38,186 bases of DNA from a virus: positions 1 to 38,186 of the IMG/VR virus record IMGVR_UViG_3300026519_000005. One strand, 5' to 3'. A program made the position numbers and the translations under genes. The notes beneath the pieces were generated by a model. It worked only from the letters and a program-made list of their open reading frames with translations. It was not told the origin of the DNA and made no database searches. Below are positions 15,097-24,871 of this stretch, piece after piece. Positions within the stretch are counted from its first letter, which is position 1; each line of letters begins with the position of its first letter.

Positions 15097-16994
15097 AATT
15101 TCACAAATACTACTTCTGCTAATCCTATTCCTTTTGTACTTACTTTGAATTTGACTGATTTCACTATGCCTGTAAACTCGCCAAACTCGTTATACACCTT
15201 CTTTACAATGTGATCCCAGCTTCTTAATGCTAGGATTTCAGTAATAGGTAGATTCATTATTTTAGTGATGGTCTGGCCTTTTAATGTCATTTTTATATAG
15301 TCTGACCAAAACGAATAGAGCCCTCCTTCTTCATCCCAGCTTAATGAATATTCACCAACAATATCCTGTTCGAAGTTATGACGGCCATGGGTCGCTAATG
15401 CATAAGGTTGGCCTCGGCTATCATTGTGCTTTCCTCTATAAAACAAAAGCCTAAATGATGTTTTTGTAGAGCTGTCAAACGCCTGGCTTATACCTGATTC
15501 GGAAGTATATGGAGTGGTCCAGGACCTTATATCAAAGGGTGCTGGATTATAATTATCACGATCAGACCTATCGTATAATGTAAAGAATCCTGTGATAAAT
15601 TCCTCAGCATCTATTCCACCATCGATGCGCTCCAACTGTCCTTCTATTCCTGTTTCGTCATCAGGCTTTTCGTAATCCAATGTGAAATTTTGACTTTCTT
15701 CTATTTGATTATCATATTCAGGATCGGCATAATTCGTCCAGTCTTGTGGCCTCGCCTTCAATAATGGTCTTATTAATTGAAATCGAAGCACTCCATTTCG
15801 GTAAGTAAGAAAAGCGCAAAATGTGTTGATAATTCTCGTTAGAAGCTCCTGTACAGTTGCCTGAGGTAGATGGTTTTGTATATGAATAGTTGAATCAACA
15901 ATACGTATTTGTCCAACACCTACGTCTTTTATTGGCTTAATTAACTTTGTCCATAGTTTTTCAGCAGGTTTATTTGTCCAAATAACCAATTCATCTTTGA
16001 GTTCTTGAATATTCCAAAGACTTCCGTCTAGGTATATATTAAAATAGGACGCGATTTGTTCAAGAACATAATACAGCCTAGGAAAAGGTAAAACAGTTGT
16101 TTCCCATCTTAAAGGATCACCACTAAACTGATAACCAGGCAGCAGGTTTATTTCTCCTACGTAGTTAGGATAATTGGCATAGCCACTAAATAGGGCGTTT
16201 TCGCCATCGTATAGTTTCGGTACATAAGTAACAGGAAATCTTAAGCTATCTTCAAAGACACCTGTTTCTACTATTGATTCTACATCATCAGCGACACGTT
16301 CTTCATCAGCTTCTCGCTCTTTAACGGTCATCAACTCAACAGTTGGTCCAATTGGATCACTGAAGGATATTTGAATATCAATATATTCTACATCTGTAAT
16401 ACAATGGATGATGATTCCATCAAATCCACCGACTGGAGGTGCCTGGGGTAGAAGAACTTTTGAGCAGAGTCCTGGATAAATAACGTTTATTTCATCTACG
16501 AATGGCTGTAGGTTGCTTTTGAGACCTGTGTAAACAATGTCATCTATTTTAATAGCAACAGAAACAGCAGGGTTTTGAGCGTCTGGAAAAGTGCCTCCCA
16601 AGGTGATATCAGGGCAATAATCTTCTGTTAGTTTTACAGGCATTTCGATGTCCTGAAGTTGTACAGTACGAAGATCATTGAGCAGGTTAATTGCTTTATT
16701 TTGAAAGGTGACGCTGATGTCTTTAGATGTGCTTCCATTGATGATTAATATACCTTCCTCGAATGTGTTTCGAGCAATGAAAAGCGTTGCAGGTATTTTA
16801 TTGTTAGTGACAACATCTATCCTATTTGCAAAGGATAATGCCAACACATTATTGGGTGTACTAGGCAATGTAAAAGGGTAACTGTAAATACGCTCCATGC
16901 CTTCTCTGTCGAATATTGGATTTTCCATGCTAATAGTTAGCGTAGTTTTATCACCAAAATCCAAAAATGTATCTATGACTTTTAAGGCGAGCAT
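15093..16994 (-). CDS. Tail tip / baseplate protein (Dit-Tal-like), 633 aa
   Basis: Starts MLALKVIDTFLDFGDKTTLTISMENPIFDREG...YSYPFTLPSTPNN, a beta-rich N-terminus typical of the tail-tip proteins of Bacteroidota siphophages. Alternating hydrophobic residues continue through the protein, and a PRLYYVLEQIASYFNIYLDG segment lies near 308-327. No peptidase motif. Length and its place in the tail gene run suggest a distal tail or baseplate hub protein. Confidence 0.55.
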   Translation of the reverse strand: MLALKVIDTFLDFGDKTTLTISMENPIFDREGMERIYSYPFTLPSTPNNVLALSFANRIDVVTNNKIPATLFIARNTFEEGILIINGSTSKDISVTFQNKAINLLNDLRTVQLQDIEMPVKLTEDYCPDITLGGTFPDAQNPAVSVAIKIDDIVYTGLKSNLQPFVDEINVIYPGLCSKVLLPQAPPVGGFDGIIIHCITDVEYIDIQISFSDPIGPTVELMTVKEREADEERVADDVESIVETGVFEDSLRFPVTYVPKLYDGENALFSGYANYPNYVGEINLLPGYQFSGDPLRWETTVLPFPRLYYVLEQIASYFNIYLDGSLWNIQELKDELVIWTNKPAEKLWTKLIKPIKDVGVGQIRIVDSTIHIQNHLPQATVQELLTRIINTFCAFLTYRNGVLRFQLIRPLLKARPQDWTNYADPEYDNQIEESQNFTLDYEKPDDETGIEGQLERIDGGIDAEEFITGFFTLYDRSDRDNYNPAPFDIRSWTTPYTSESGISQAFDSSTKTSFRLLFYRGKHNDSRGQPYALATHGRHNFEQDIVGEYSLSWDEEGGLYSFWSDYIKMTLKGQTITKIMNLPITEILALRSWDHIVKKVYNEFGEFTGIVKSVKFKVSTKGIGLAEVVFVKL

Positions 16995-16997
16995 ATT

Positions 16998-17348
16998 TTA
17001 CTTTTTGTAAGTGCCAACAACACTTCTTTTAATCCTATCAATTTGACGCTGACGCATCCAGTTTAACGCATTTTGTAGGCTTGTAATAACCAATGCGCCT
17101 TCCCTACTAGGAACTAAACTGTCTTTGAATTGCAAATCTGAAATCATTGCAGAAATAAGATGCTCATGAAGTGTACCTTCTCTTTTTTCAACATCTTCGT
17201 CTTTTAGCTTACTACCTCTCACAAATTTAAGGTCAATAAAATTTGATGTTCTTTCAATGCCCTTTCCATCTACAACTTTATAGCAAGGCAGTTTATAGTG
17301 AGTGCCTTTTTCAGTCACTTCAAAATCTTCTTTTAGTTCAATTTTCAT
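16998..17348 (-). CDS. Hypothetical tail-module protein, 116 aa
   Basis: Charged protein with a beta-like N-terminus (FEVTEKGTHYKLPCYKVV) and a helical basic C-terminus (ALNWMRQRQIDRIKRSVV). No family recognised. It lies 3 nt before the baseplate gene and 12 nt after the membrane protein gene, so it is co-transcribed with them. Confidence 0.55.
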   Translation of the reverse strand: MKIELKEDFEVTEKGTHYKLPCYKVVDGKGIERTSNFIDLKFVRGSKLKDEDVEKREGTLHEHLISAMISDLQFKDSLVPSREGALVITSLQNALNWMRQRQIDRIKRSVVGTYKK

Positions 17349-17360
17349 ATTATCGAATAT

Positions 17361-17798
17361 TTATAAAAACGTATAAGTAAGGTGAAATCCTATTGCCTGA
17401 GCAATGTACAAGACAATAAATGAAGCTATCCAAAAAGTAAACATTATATATTTTTTATGCTTTTTTCCTTTATAATGTATGTTACCCATAAAAATAAAAA
17501 TGATAGCGAACTTCAATAAGGTGTTATATAGCATTTTGAAGAGATGCCAAGCGTCAGTTGTCCAAACGAAAAATGTTTTTGCTCCAAAATACTTCTCCTT
17601 TAGAGGCTTTATCAAAAGCCCTTCTGAGTCTACTTTGTATTTATTTTCCCAGCTTATTGCTGGATTCCAATATTGTGCATTCCATTCTTGCTTGGCAGGT
17701 ATGCTAGCTGAATAATGGAATTGAATCGAGTCCATAAAACCGTTACATATTCCTGCTAATACAACAAATAAGGTAATAATTAATACTTTTTTACTCAT
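17361..17798 (-). CDS. Membrane protein in the tail operon, 145 aa
   Basis: Hydrophobic N-terminus (VLIITLFVVLAGICNGF) that may be a signal anchor, a periplasmic-looking loop rich in aromatics (about 25-85), then two membrane segments (LKFAIIFIFMGNI and FTFWIASFIVLYIAQAI). It follows another small membrane protein by 4 nt. The pair may work in lysis or host-envelope interaction; no sequence motif decides this. Confidence 0.55.
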   Translation of the reverse strand: MSKKVLIITLFVVLAGICNGFMDSIQFHYSASIPAKQEWNAQYWNPAISWENKYKVDSEGLLIKPLKEKYFGAKTFFVWTTDAWHLFKMLYNTLLKFAIIFIFMGNIHYKGKKHKKYIMFTFWIASFIVLYIAQAIGFHLTYTFL

Positions 17799-17802
17799 AA
17801 AT

Positions 17803-18042
17803 TTATTTTTCTAGCTTTAAAAAAACGAGTGGTGAAATTGTAAAAACTATATCCATCCACGACCAAAAGCTATTAAGCCATAACACATCAGCCGCTTCTT
17901 TTCCTAAGGCCACAAAGATTATAATCATAAATGTGGTTGGTTGATTAAGTCTCTTAAGTACTAGCACCAAAACAGCACCAACAATTAAATGCCGCAAATA
18001 GCCATTTGGGTCACTTGGCCAGTAACCCAATGGACTAATCAT
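17803..18042 (-). CDS. Small membrane protein, 79 aa (YfiM-like?)
   Basis: Two to three hydrophobic segments (LIVGAVLVLVL, FMIIIFVALGKEAADV, WMDIVFTISPLVFL). The GKEAADVLWLNSFWSWMDI stretch recalls the KE-x-D...SWKD pattern of YfiM/DUF2279-type proteins. Its ATG overlaps the stop of the fibre gene by 8 nt, so translation is coupled. A lysis-accessory role is possible because no endolysin or spanin is recognisable elsewhere. Confidence 0.5.
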   Translation of the reverse strand: MISPLGYWPSDPNGYLRHLIVGAVLVLVLKRLNQPTTFMIIIFVALGKEAADVLWLNSFWSWMDIVFTISPLVFLKLEK

Positions 18043-20533
18043 ACCACCTTATTTTTACTTTTTCACCGCCTGTGAATGCTGTGTTGAATGTGATTATGCC
18101 TGTTGATGCGACGTAGGTGTAGTATTCTGCTGCGCCTTCTGTTTTTTCTAGTCCGTCAACTGTTAATACTAGGTTTGCGCTTGCGCTTGGGAGTTTGCTG
18201 TTTGCTGTTGTATATGTTGTTTGTGCTGCGGTGGCTGTGAAGGTTTCTTGATTCCAAATCGGGGCGCTGTACGAATATGGGTGAACTACTGTTATATCGA
18301 CATTTGAATCAGTTGCTGTTTGATTGCTATATGTACCATTTATTCTAGCCGTAGCTCCAGGTACACTAGATTGAATTGCAAGTTGACCTGATTGTAATTT
18401 CAAATAGCTGGTTATTAAATCTGGTGAGCCTTCTGCGTTTGTTATAAGTATAGCACAAGTATCCGTCTTTACATCTATAAAGCTATTTGATATGAAAACC
18501 CCACTAGTTTCATCAACTATTATTGCAGGGGTATTCTCACATTCTATTGTTGCGTTTTTAATAATATAGGTCATTTGTTCTGACGTTACACTATTGTCAT
18601 TCTTATTAGAAAACAAAGGTGAGTCTTTTATAAAAAAATTGCCTGTTAAAACCATCTTGTTTCCTAAGTACTCTGGTCTACGTACAGAATAACCGTTACT
18701 AAATCTTATCCCATCTAGTCTCGCATTCTTAATATCGAATAAGAACGTACTATTTATACATTTTCTTGATGGATTAGAGTAATTACCGCGAACGAAAAAA
18801 TCCTGAGAACCAGGTGTTGTTTTCCTCACATTCAGGTTATCACAAGTGAGCGAAAACAAAGCGTCTACCATGTATATATTATCAATTGAGTAGGCAGTTT
18901 GGTCTACATTTAACGTTCCGAATTTTAATTGGATGCTACCACCTTTAACGGAGGGGTATGCAAAAGTTAAACTTGAACGAGGCCAATCCGAAGTGTTAAA
19001 CGTTATTTTCAAATCGTTTGTTATCGTATCATTTGTCCAACCTCGAATGAACCAAACATTTTCTAGTTTCAGATAATCCCCACTCAGATTAAACTCTTTA
19101 AATCCTCCAACCGTCCATGCGGTATTGAAAGAAGAAGAAGAACTTCCTACTAAAAAACTATCTACTTCTACTGTAAACCTAGTATCAGATTGTTTTCCAG
19201 AAGGCCCGACTTTTCCTAGAGAGGACCCAGTGTAAAGGGAATAATCTATCGTCGCTTTCCCTAGAAATTTTATCGTCACCCCAACTGTGTCGTAAAACAT
19301 AGGAATAGCGGCAGAAGTAGCCAAATTAGTGTATCTTACTCCTTTGGCATTAATATAGGTTAGATTTTTCGTAGACATCAAACTAGATGCCATTTTATCT
19401 CCAGAAGGAAACAATATGTTACCAATTGAACTGCCTACAATATCCATTAGGAAATCCCCATCTAGGATAACAATTATATCATTTAAAACCGCCGAATCTC
19501 TTGCTGCCCATGGGTCAGCCCATGTACGCCCTAAGTCTCCTTTCGTAGCTGTAATATTATTGCCGAAACGTTGGGATACGTATAGAAAATCACTTACAGA
19601 TATTTCTTTTAACGATAGCTCATCCAAAGCAGTTTTTACAGTTTCTGAAATCAAATTGCCGTCACTATTATCGTACCCAACATTAACAGCCTCCATGTCT
19701 GAACGCCTCATAACGTCATTACTGCTTTGAATTACATTTTGTGCGTCAGGAAAAATGTAATGCTCGATATTAAATCCATCGTTCAATAGAAAATCACCTG
19801 AAGAGTTTTCAGATATAGTCCAAACAGAATTGTCTGAATTTGTATTTGCAAAACGTAAGAAACCTAGGTTAGTCAAAAATGCAGCATTTGCATTTGAACC
19901 TGTTGCTAGGACTTGTTCTATATTTTGCGAACTATTTGATATTCCTGTTTCCAATTCCTGCAAAGCATTCTTAACGGTTGTGTTATCACTGATTGTACTA
20001 CCTGTAAAAGTCCCTAAATCTGTCGAAAAATAAGGTACACCCTCTAAGGTGTAATTGTTCGCTAGTGCTTGATCTAACACGTTTATATTGCTGAATGCTT
20101 CGTTTAGTGCTGTTTCTACGTTGTCGCCTGTTATTAAGCCTGCTGTGTCTTCCACAGGAACATCAGCTGCATCTTGTATTTCATTAAGGGGGTCATTGTC
20201 TAATACAGTAAAGCTAAGCGTTCCTAATATGTCATCATAAACCACCGATAATCCGTTGTGTGGACTGCTCGTAATTAAGTTTGATACAATGTCTTCTACA
20301 TTTTCAGAGCTAAGGGAATTGATTTCAACCACATCAACCCATTGGTTATCTATCCTATCCCAAACATACACCTTTTTTAGATTAATTGAGTAAGAGACCT
20401 CAACTCCTCGTGGAGGGTTTGCGTCAGTTGTTGGTGCATCTTGAAAATACCAAATACCTGAACTTTTAATTGGTGATTGCGAAAATGCTGAAATAGAAAA
20501 CATCAGCATAAAAAATAGTAATAAATTTTTCAT
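18035..20533 (-). CDS. Tail fibre / adhesin-like protein with a signal peptide, 832 aa
   Basis: The N-terminus MKNLLLFFMLMFSISAFSQ is a textbook Sec signal ending in the FSQ cleavage context common in Bacteroidota exports. Residues about 100-320 carry three copies of a VxTALxE-like repeat (NVETALNEAFSNI, TVKNALQELETGI, TVKTALDELSLK). The middle (350-750) is rich in Asn, Ser and Thr with alternating hydrophobics, as in beta-helix fibres. The last 60 residues form a compact domain (LVLTVDGLEKTEGAAEYYTY...KVKIRWYD). Position between tail genes argues for a virion fibre; the signal peptide argues for export. The two are not easily reconciled. Confidence 0.6.
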   Translation of the reverse strand: MKNLLLFFMLMFSISAFSQSPIKSSGIWYFQDAPTTDANPPRGVEVSYSINLKKVYVWDRIDNQWVDVVEINSLSSENVEDIVSNLITSSPHNGLSVVYDDILGTLSFTVLDNDPLNEIQDAADVPVEDTAGLITGDNVETALNEAFSNINVLDQALANNYTLEGVPYFSTDLGTFTGSTISDNTTVKNALQELETGISNSSQNIEQVLATGSNANAAFLTNLGFLRFANTNSDNSVWTISENSSGDFLLNDGFNIEHYIFPDAQNVIQSSNDVMRRSDMEAVNVGYDNSDGNLISETVKTALDELSLKEISVSDFLYVSQRFGNNITATKGDLGRTWADPWAARDSAVLNDIIVILDGDFLMDIVGSSIGNILFPSGDKMASSLMSTKNLTYINAKGVRYTNLATSAAIPMFYDTVGVTIKFLGKATIDYSLYTGSSLGKVGPSGKQSDTRFTVEVDSFLVGSSSSSFNTAWTVGGFKEFNLSGDYLKLENVWFIRGWTNDTITNDLKITFNTSDWPRSSLTFAYPSVKGGSIQLKFGTLNVDQTAYSIDNIYMVDALFSLTCDNLNVRKTTPGSQDFFVRGNYSNPSRKCINSTFLFDIKNARLDGIRFSNGYSVRRPEYLGNKMVLTGNFFIKDSPLFSNKNDNSVTSEQMTYIIKNATIECENTPAIIVDETSGVFISNSFIDVKTDTCAILITNAEGSPDLITSYLKLQSGQLAIQSSVPGATARINGTYSNQTATDSNVDITVVHPYSYSAPIWNQETFTATAAQTTYTTANSKLPSASANLVLTVDGLEKTEGAAEYYTYVASTGIITFNTAFTGGEKVKIRWYD

Positions 20534-20535
20534 AA

Positions 20536-20823
20536 TTAAATTATTCGTTTTTTAATTGTTCCTTCAGTTGCACCTTCTTCATGTGCTATGCCTACTTCAT
20601 AATATTCTCCTACTCCTACTCCTCCTGCCGCAGCAAATGCATCGCTTGTAAAAGGAGAAGCTCCTTTCACTTGGATGAATCCTTGTTGCTCAAAAAAAGA
20701 CATAAGTAAACTTATATCAAACCTATAATTTGTAGGTGATTCACTATTCTTTCTGCGCTGTGTGTACAACTGTGTTTCTTCATCAATTGTAGGAATGATT
20801 GGATACAGATGTGTTTTTGCCAT
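20536..20823 (-). CDS. Hypothetical tail-module protein, 95 aa
   Basis: Contains a Gly-rich stretch (AFAAAGGVGVGEYYEVG) near the C-terminus after a helical middle. No family recognised. It fills the space between the 564-aa tail protein and the fibre gene with 3-nt and 2-nt gaps, so it is part of the same operon and may be a fibre-attachment or chaperone protein. Confidence 0.55.
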   Translation of the reverse strand: MAKTHLYPIIPTIDEETQLYTQRRKNSESPTNYRFDISLLMSFFEQQGFIQVKGASPFTSDAFAAAGGVGVGEYYEVGIAHEEGATEGTIKKRII

Positions 20824-20826
20824 GTC

Positions 20827-22521
20827 TTATTGTTGTTCCCAAGGAATGCCTGAGTTAGTTAACCAAAAACCATCATTATCTTCTTCCCAAAATCCAGTTG
20901 GTAATGGTGGCATTAGATTGCTATAGTGAACAAGTTGCAATGCTGGTTCTGCTAATATTATATGGCTATTTAGATTTCTTTTAGTACTAGTTATATCTAT
21001 CTTATTTCCTATGATTTTCAATGGGACATAGCCCTTGTCGCTTATTTCGTATACTTTTCGATGAATGTAGATTTCCTGTATAAATTCCATCTCGTTAGTA
21101 CTCAAATAACCAGTATTGTACTTAAACCTATTTACCCAATCTGATCGATAGCTATAATTCGCGGCTATCGTACTCGTATAACCTGGTTTAAGTGTTTGTT
21201 CTGCATCATTAGTAATAGACTCCATGCTTTTGCCTAAATCACCTGTGCATCGTAATAACTCAGGAGTGTAAAAGCTATTCAAATATTGTAAATACCTTAC
21301 CTCTTCATAATACTTACGATCAACATTTATTTTAACAATTGGTGATATCGGTGTTACTTGCTGCCCTTGCTCTACCCAATCAAAGTGATTAATCATTTGT
21401 ATTGTGTAGTAGGCCGTATTTGACGAGATAGAAAGCTGCCTGGCACCAATCGGCAGCAAAACAATCCTGCCTGATAGTACTGAATATTGGTCATCATCAA
21501 ATAGAACTTTGGTAATAATTGGATTTTGATCAGTATCGTTGTATTCTTTTACTTCTAGCAATATACCTATCTCCAATGCATTGTAATTATAATAAGGCAT
21601 CCATTCAGGTTGATATTCATCGACTGTGCGCTTAAGACCTTTCCAAGAAATGAATGATGTTTCTTCAATAATTGAGCCTAAATAATCCTGATTGTCTGCA
21701 AATATATTGTAAGAAATACCGCCTACTATTGCTGATGATTCAGGTTCTATCAATACATCTCCAAATCCAATTTGCGGTTCTGCTAATATTTCATATATTC
21801 TCAGGTAATAATTCCTATTAGTATTTAGCCTTTTGGGAAAGTCATCACTCCAGTTTGGTACAAGCAAATCAAGTAACTGATCTTTTATGCCTGCATCAAG
21901 AACATTGCTAATATCAAACCTAACCTTACTGTCGCTACTAGGAATCTCCTCTAGCATTCCTATTTTGTTATACACTCCTGAATCTAATGAATCTTCTAAG
22001 AAGATGTCAAGAAACACCCTATATTCACTAGGAACTGTAGTTGTAGGAATTGTTACATTTGCAACGGTAGTATTAGCGATCATATTTACATCCCAAGTAA
22101 CCATCCATTCGGGTGATTGATCTATTGCTTCTGCTACTAATTGAACACCCATTCCTATGTCAGTTGCATATACTTTTAGTCTGCTATTTACCTGTGGATG
22201 TGCTTGTATCTTTTCTGCTACAGCAGTCCAGTATGCAACATCAGAGGGATATACGACTGTGTTGTCAGGAATACCATTTGTGCTACTATCAGGTGTAGGT
22301 GTCGTGATAAAATTCACATTAAAATCAAGACCAGATGGTTCCGTGTATAATATCTGAATAGTCTTACCTGCCTGAAGCCTGAAATATCCATTTGTAATCA
22401 TGTTAGAATAAACTCCCCTCCATTGAAGTGCATCACCTGACCCTTCTGTACAGGCAATCGTGACAACCATAGGGTTGCCAGTAAGGCTTGGACTTGCTGG
22501 TCGTGAGAGTACACTAATCAT
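20827..22521 (-). CDS. Large tail/baseplate protein, 564 aa
   Basis: The start is ATG 22521, 1 nt after the stop of the 178-aa gene. The longer frame overlaps that gene by over 110 nt and is less likely. Beta-rich with aromatic clusters (DNYNYNALEIG-like segments, GFWEEDNDGFWLTNSG at the end). No enzyme motif. Position between terminase and fibre genes suggests a baseplate or receptor-binding structural protein. Confidence 0.55.
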   Translation of the reverse strand: MISVLSRPASPSLTGNPMVVTIACTEGSGDALQWRGVYSNMITNGYFRLQAGKTIQILYTEPSGLDFNVNFITTPTPDSSTNGIPDNTVVYPSDVAYWTAVAEKIQAHPQVNSRLKVYATDIGMGVQLVAEAIDQSPEWMVTWDVNMIANTTVANVTIPTTTVPSEYRVFLDIFLEDSLDSGVYNKIGMLEEIPSSDSKVRFDISNVLDAGIKDQLLDLLVPNWSDDFPKRLNTNRNYYLRIYEILAEPQIGFGDVLIEPESSAIVGGISYNIFADNQDYLGSIIEETSFISWKGLKRTVDEYQPEWMPYYNYNALEIGILLEVKEYNDTDQNPIITKVLFDDDQYSVLSGRIVLLPIGARQLSISSNTAYYTIQMINHFDWVEQGQQVTPISPIVKINVDRKYYEEVRYLQYLNSFYTPELLRCTGDLGKSMESITNDAEQTLKPGYTSTIAANYSYRSDWVNRFKYNTGYLSTNEMEFIQEIYIHRKVYEISDKGYVPLKIIGNKIDITSTKRNLNSHIILAEPALQLVHYSNLMPPLPTGFWEEDNDGFWLTNSGIPWEQQ

Positions 22522-22522
22522 A

Positions 22523-23059
22523 TTAAAAAGGAGTTTGTCCGCCATCGAGCCAAGCAGGGGCTTGTGCATCTGCCAGGCATACCCTGAAGTAGTTATTCCA
22601 ACTGATAATCGTTCTATATCCACAGTAGCTTGCATCACCTGTGAACCGTATTGGTTGCACGTTGATACTCATTGCCTTGCTGTAGCTATTGCACCATAAT
22701 GGATGGCCTAGCTGGCTATCATTTATTATTCGTTCAATGAATTCGTCATTGGATTTCTCTGCTTTATTGAGTGCTTCATAGTATTGCTCTTCTGTGGCCT
22801 GTCTGTTGCCGTAGTAGTGCGCCAACACCCAGCCGCCAGTGCATCCTTTCATATCATCTGACCCTATTAGACCTACATTATAGGTGTAGTTGATGAGGCG
22901 AAATATGTAACTCTTTTCCTTCACACTAATCCTCATATCTCCAAAGCTATCCTCTATATCTATCATACCAAAGACTTCTTTGTCTGCTGTGTGCAGCAGG
23001 TCAGGGTGCTGTTCAGTCAGGTACTTGAAGTAGTTTTGATATACATCTGCTTGTAACAT
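22523..23059 (-). CDS. Hypothetical protein, 178 aa, first gene of the tail operon
   Basis: An intact ORF whose ATG lies exactly 4 nt after the -7 box of late promoter D. It has five Cys (for example GCTGGW, LWCNSY, SYCGYR) and many aromatics. I see no lysozyme, amidase or peptidase signature. It is followed by the 564-aa gene after 1 nt. Head-tail joining or tail-tip function is possible from position only. Confidence 0.55.
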   Translation of the reverse strand: MLQADVYQNYFKYLTEQHPDLLHTADKEVFGMIDIEDSFGDMRISVKEKSYIFRLINYTYNVGLIGSDDMKGCTGGWVLAHYYGNRQATEEQYYEALNKAEKSNDEFIERIINDSQLGHPLWCNSYSKAMSINVQPIRFTGDASYCGYRTIISWNNYFRVCLADAQAPAWLDGGQTPF

Positions 23060-23063
23060 GATT

Positions 23064-23099
23064 ACAAGGTATGCAGGTAGGTGTGATGTTGAAAGGACA
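23064..23099 (-). promoter_or_regulatory. Late promoter D (tail and fibre operon)
   Basis: Minus strand: TGTCCTTTC (23099-23091), 19 nt, TACCTTGT (23071-23064), 4 nt, ATG. It sits in the 198-nt gap after the terminase. That gap also holds a GCGAAT/ATTCGC hairpin at 23186-23217, which may end terminase transcription. Confidence 0.75.
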
Positions 23100-23257
23100 G
23101 CATTGAGAGCAGCGACTGCATATATCCCTATTTTTGCCCAAAGACGCGCGCTTATAGCGACAGGCGCAGCAGGTTAAATCTGTAAGCGAATGTTAAAAAT
23201 AAGACTTAAATATTCGCATTAATAACATTATCAACAATATACATATTGAATAAAACA

Positions 23258-24871
23258 CTAATTAAAAACCGACATATCAGGGAGTGTATGGGATGAATAG
23301 TGTAACATCCTGTAAAACATACCATGTATAGGGCTATCATTTGAATCGCTTAAGTCGGTTGCGTATTGGCGTTGTATTTTACTGCTTTTTTCACTGCTCT
23401 TGTCTTTTTTTATTTCACCATTACGTCCAATCTTTACTTTTGCAAATCGCATGGACAACCAACACTCTGGAGCATTTTGTTTATTAATTCGATATCTGGG
23501 TAATTGGATATTATCTCCACGAAGGATAGCTTCCCATAATAAATGTTTTTCTGAATGCATTGGATTGTTCTTTGTACTGGTCATCAAATGAACTTCCCAA
23601 CCAAATTCACGTAATAATTTCCTGGCCTGTTCTGCACGAGTTATTCTAGTGTTTCCTGTACGGTGGTTTCCTGATCCATCGTACCACAGGTATATGGTTT
23701 TGCACGAATCCTTATGATACTGGTAGTAATTATTAAAATCTCTAATTAAATCATCTTGTATTTTTTGATCTTCTCCTAGAACAAACATGGACTTAATTGT
23801 TCTGTATTCTTTGATACTTCGCAGGTGCTGATTAACAGTTAAGCAATTGATAGCTGCACCCCAATCTACACCTAGAATCAGAGGAACTTTTGCAACTAGA
23901 TCAGTGTCTTTTCGGCAATCGTTTCCTGACAAAACATTATCATGAAAATCAAAAGAAGAGGTGTCATTTGAATAAGCGTGTATGTCAGTATCCAGCTGGG
24001 CATAAAACATATTCTTAGTAAACTTAGGTCTTATGTTTTCATACTCTGCTTTATAGACCCACTCTGCGTAAGCATCACGCCTTGCTTCTTTTAAGAATCC
24101 GTCACGAAGATTGTGTTTGTTGTATTCAGATGTAGCAGAAATGAATGTAATGTACTGCGGATCTGCAAGAGCTTTTTCTTCGTACTCTACAAACCACATT
24201 CCTTCAGGTGTCAGAGGCGTACTACTTGTGTAGAATTTTGACCCAAAAAAATGAGAATGTTCTAAAGCTTGCTTTCTTGTTCCTCTTAATGTTGGGTCTG
24301 TGTTTTCTTGTAATTTTCTAGGATCAAGCATTGCAGCCTCATCTCCATCGATCCAGTCTGTGTTTAAACCGCGGCCGTCACCTGCCACATCCTGACTAAT
24401 AAGATGAACGCCCATTCCATTCCAAAATGTGATATAGTGGTTGTATTTTTCGGGTGGTTGATAGGCAACGCCCCAACTTCTACGCCATGATCTTGGTGGT
24501 GACTTTCCTATGAAATAATGTAAGTCTTTATAAATTCCAAACATTTCTAATCCCTGGACCAAACTAGGAATAATCCTAGTAAGTGAGAACGTGTAAGAAG
24601 GACTAATGAATAGGCCAGTACTACGTGGCATTTCTTTTAACTTCTTATTCCACCTGATCCCCCTCATTGTTGTTTTTCCTGTTCCTCGCCCCCATTCAAG
24701 CAGTAGCATTTTCGACTTAGAAATAGAGGCCATCATTTGAGGGAGGTTCAATTCCACCTTTTTATATTCATTATTTACTTGACGTAGAAGTGTCTCATAA
24801 TCACTTTTATCCTGATCATGAAGACTTGATATTGCTAGATTTATTTGTTCGCTAATCTTTGACATCCTCAA
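23258..24871 (-). CDS. terL: Terminase large subunit, 537 aa
   Basis: The ATP-driven packaging motor and nuclease. Walker A GRGTGKTT (61-68), Walker B WIDGDEA (173-179), and the RNase-H-like nuclease carboxylates GVDWGA (Asp336), YDGSGNH (about 397) and DLSDSNDSP (about 506). Length and motif order are normal. The start overlaps the end of the 180-aa gene by 20 nt. It lies downstream of the capsid genes, the reverse of the usual terminase-portal-protease-capsid order. Confidence 0.93.
   Translation of the reverse strand: MRMSKISEQINLAISSLHDQDKSDYETLLRQVNNEYKKVELNLPQMMASISKSKMLLLEWGRGTGKTTMRGIRWNKKLKEMPRSTGLFISPSYTFSLTRIIPSLVQGLEMFGIYKDLHYFIGKSPPRSWRRSWGVAYQPPEKYNHYITFWNGMGVHLISQDVAGDGRGLNTDWIDGDEAAMLDPRKLQENTDPTLRGTRKQALEHSHFFGSKFYTSSTPLTPEGMWFVEYEEKALADPQYITFISATSEYNKHNLRDGFLKEARRDAYAEWVYKAEYENIRPKFTKNMFYAQLDTDIHAYSNDTSSFDFHDNVLSGNDCRKDTDLVAKVPLILGVDWGAAINCLTVNQHLRSIKEYRTIKSMFVLGEDQKIQDDLIRDFNNYYQYHKDSCKTIYLWYDGSGNHRTGNTRITRAEQARKLLREFGWEVHLMTSTKNNPMHSEKHLLWEAILRGDNIQLPRYRINKQNAPECWLSMRFAKVKIGRNGEIKKDKSSEKSSKIQRQYATDLSDSNDSPIHGMFYRMLHYSSHTLPDMSVFN

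Noticed and set aside
22521-22638. N-terminal 39-residue extension of the 564-aa tail protein
   Set aside because: It overlaps the 178-aa gene by 116 nt; the ATG at 22521 sits 1 nt after the previous stop, as at other junctions here.
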